From the NCBI GenBank assembly GCA_905188085.1, contig CAJJKN010000011.1:1-47742 (forward strand): 47,742 bases of DNA, in the 5' to 3' direction. The stretch comes from an uncultured Bacillota bacterium. Its GTDB lineage: Bacteria; Bacillota; Clostridia; Christensenellales; QAND01. Shown in pieces: positions 47,576-47,742 of the stretch; the first letter of the stretch is position 1, and every line of letters starts with the position of its first letter. The notes below the pieces were generated by a model. It worked only from the letters and a program-made list of their open reading frames with translations, did not search any database and was not told the origin of the DNA. The position numbers were made by a program, and so were the translations under genes.

Positions 47576-47604
47576 TTGCATTCCTGAAATGACAGTGCTA
47601 TAAT
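47576..47604 (+). promoter_or_regulatory. Strong promoter P1 at the right edge
   Basis: -35 TTGCAT (47576-47581), 17-base spacer, -10 TATAAT (47599-47604), immediately after mnmA. No gene starts before the window ends. Confidence 0.8.
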
Positions 47605-47669
47605 AAACATCCACTGAGGCGGTTGAAAAAAGTCGAAAAAACTTTTTTTAAAAAATTTGAAAAAAGGTG

Positions 47670-47698
47670 TTGACAATTTGAAACCAACTTGGTAATAT
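47670..47698 (+). promoter_or_regulatory. Strong promoter P2 at the right edge
   Basis: -35 TTGACA (47670-47675), 17-base spacer, -10 TAATAT (47693-47698), preceded by an A/T-tract-rich stretch (47637-47665) that could serve as an UP element. The transcript would begin near GCGCTC...GAGCGC, a possible long-range stem (about 47705-47737). Two tandem strong promoters with no coding start nearby suggest a stable-RNA operon to the right. Confidence 0.8.
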
Positions 47699-47742
47699 AG
47701 ACAAGCGCTCGAGAGACAGAAGGAACGGAAGAGCGCAGAGCA

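Overview
The window looks like a chromosome segment from an anaerobic member of the Firmicutes, class Clostridia (a Christensenellales- or Oscillospirales-like lineage is my guess, not shown by the sequence). The reasons are the gene order tuf / S10-spc-alpha operons / ecfA1-ecfA2-ecfT-truA-rplM-rpsI, zinc-type S14, S4 and L36, a KOW-domain protein between map and infA, Rex, a rubrerythrin, a ferredoxin-domain protein, strong AGGAGG ribosome-binding sites and frequent TTG/GTG starts. Almost every gene is on the + strand.

Layout. 1-1677: the last codons of tuf, its terminator, then about 1.5 kb of purine-rich DNA holding a decayed IS200-type transposase, and finally the S10 promoter and a structured leader. 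1678-17133: the fused S10, spc and alpha operons (rpsJ to rplQ, with secY, adk, map, infA and rpoA). 17201-21461: the ECF transporter energizing module, truA, and rplM-rpsI behind their own promoter and leader. 21609-26875: trxB, glmM, rubrerythrin, a small minus-strand gene, a pair of half-size chromate-transporter proteins, and rex with a Rex-type operator. 26955-29959: two adjacent VanW-family cell-surface proteins. 29985-30833: a second purine-rich spacer.

30901-42201 is the most unusual part. An Lrp/AsnC regulator and a PLP-dependent aminotransferase are followed by NINE consecutive paralogous Cof-type (HAD-IIB) phosphatases (32589-40580), then a DUF362-ferredoxin protein and the tRNA methyltransferase TrmL. 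All nine HAD proteins keep the four catalytic motifs, but their cap regions differ strongly. They fall into sub-groups (1/3/4, 6/7, 8/9, and singletons 2 and 5), as expected from serial tandem duplication and divergence.

42250-47742: a Na/phosphate cotransporter with a PhoU-like tail behind PHO-box-like direct repeats, a third purine-rich spacer, a ComEC-like metallo-beta-lactamase lipoprotein (minus), a small HMA-fold protein lacking the metal-binding CxxC, a GNAT acetyltransferase (minus), mnmA, and a pair of tandem strong promoters at the right edge that probably drive an rRNA or other stable-RNA operon outside the window. I found no tRNA or rRNA gene, CRISPR array, prophage or intact insertion sequence.
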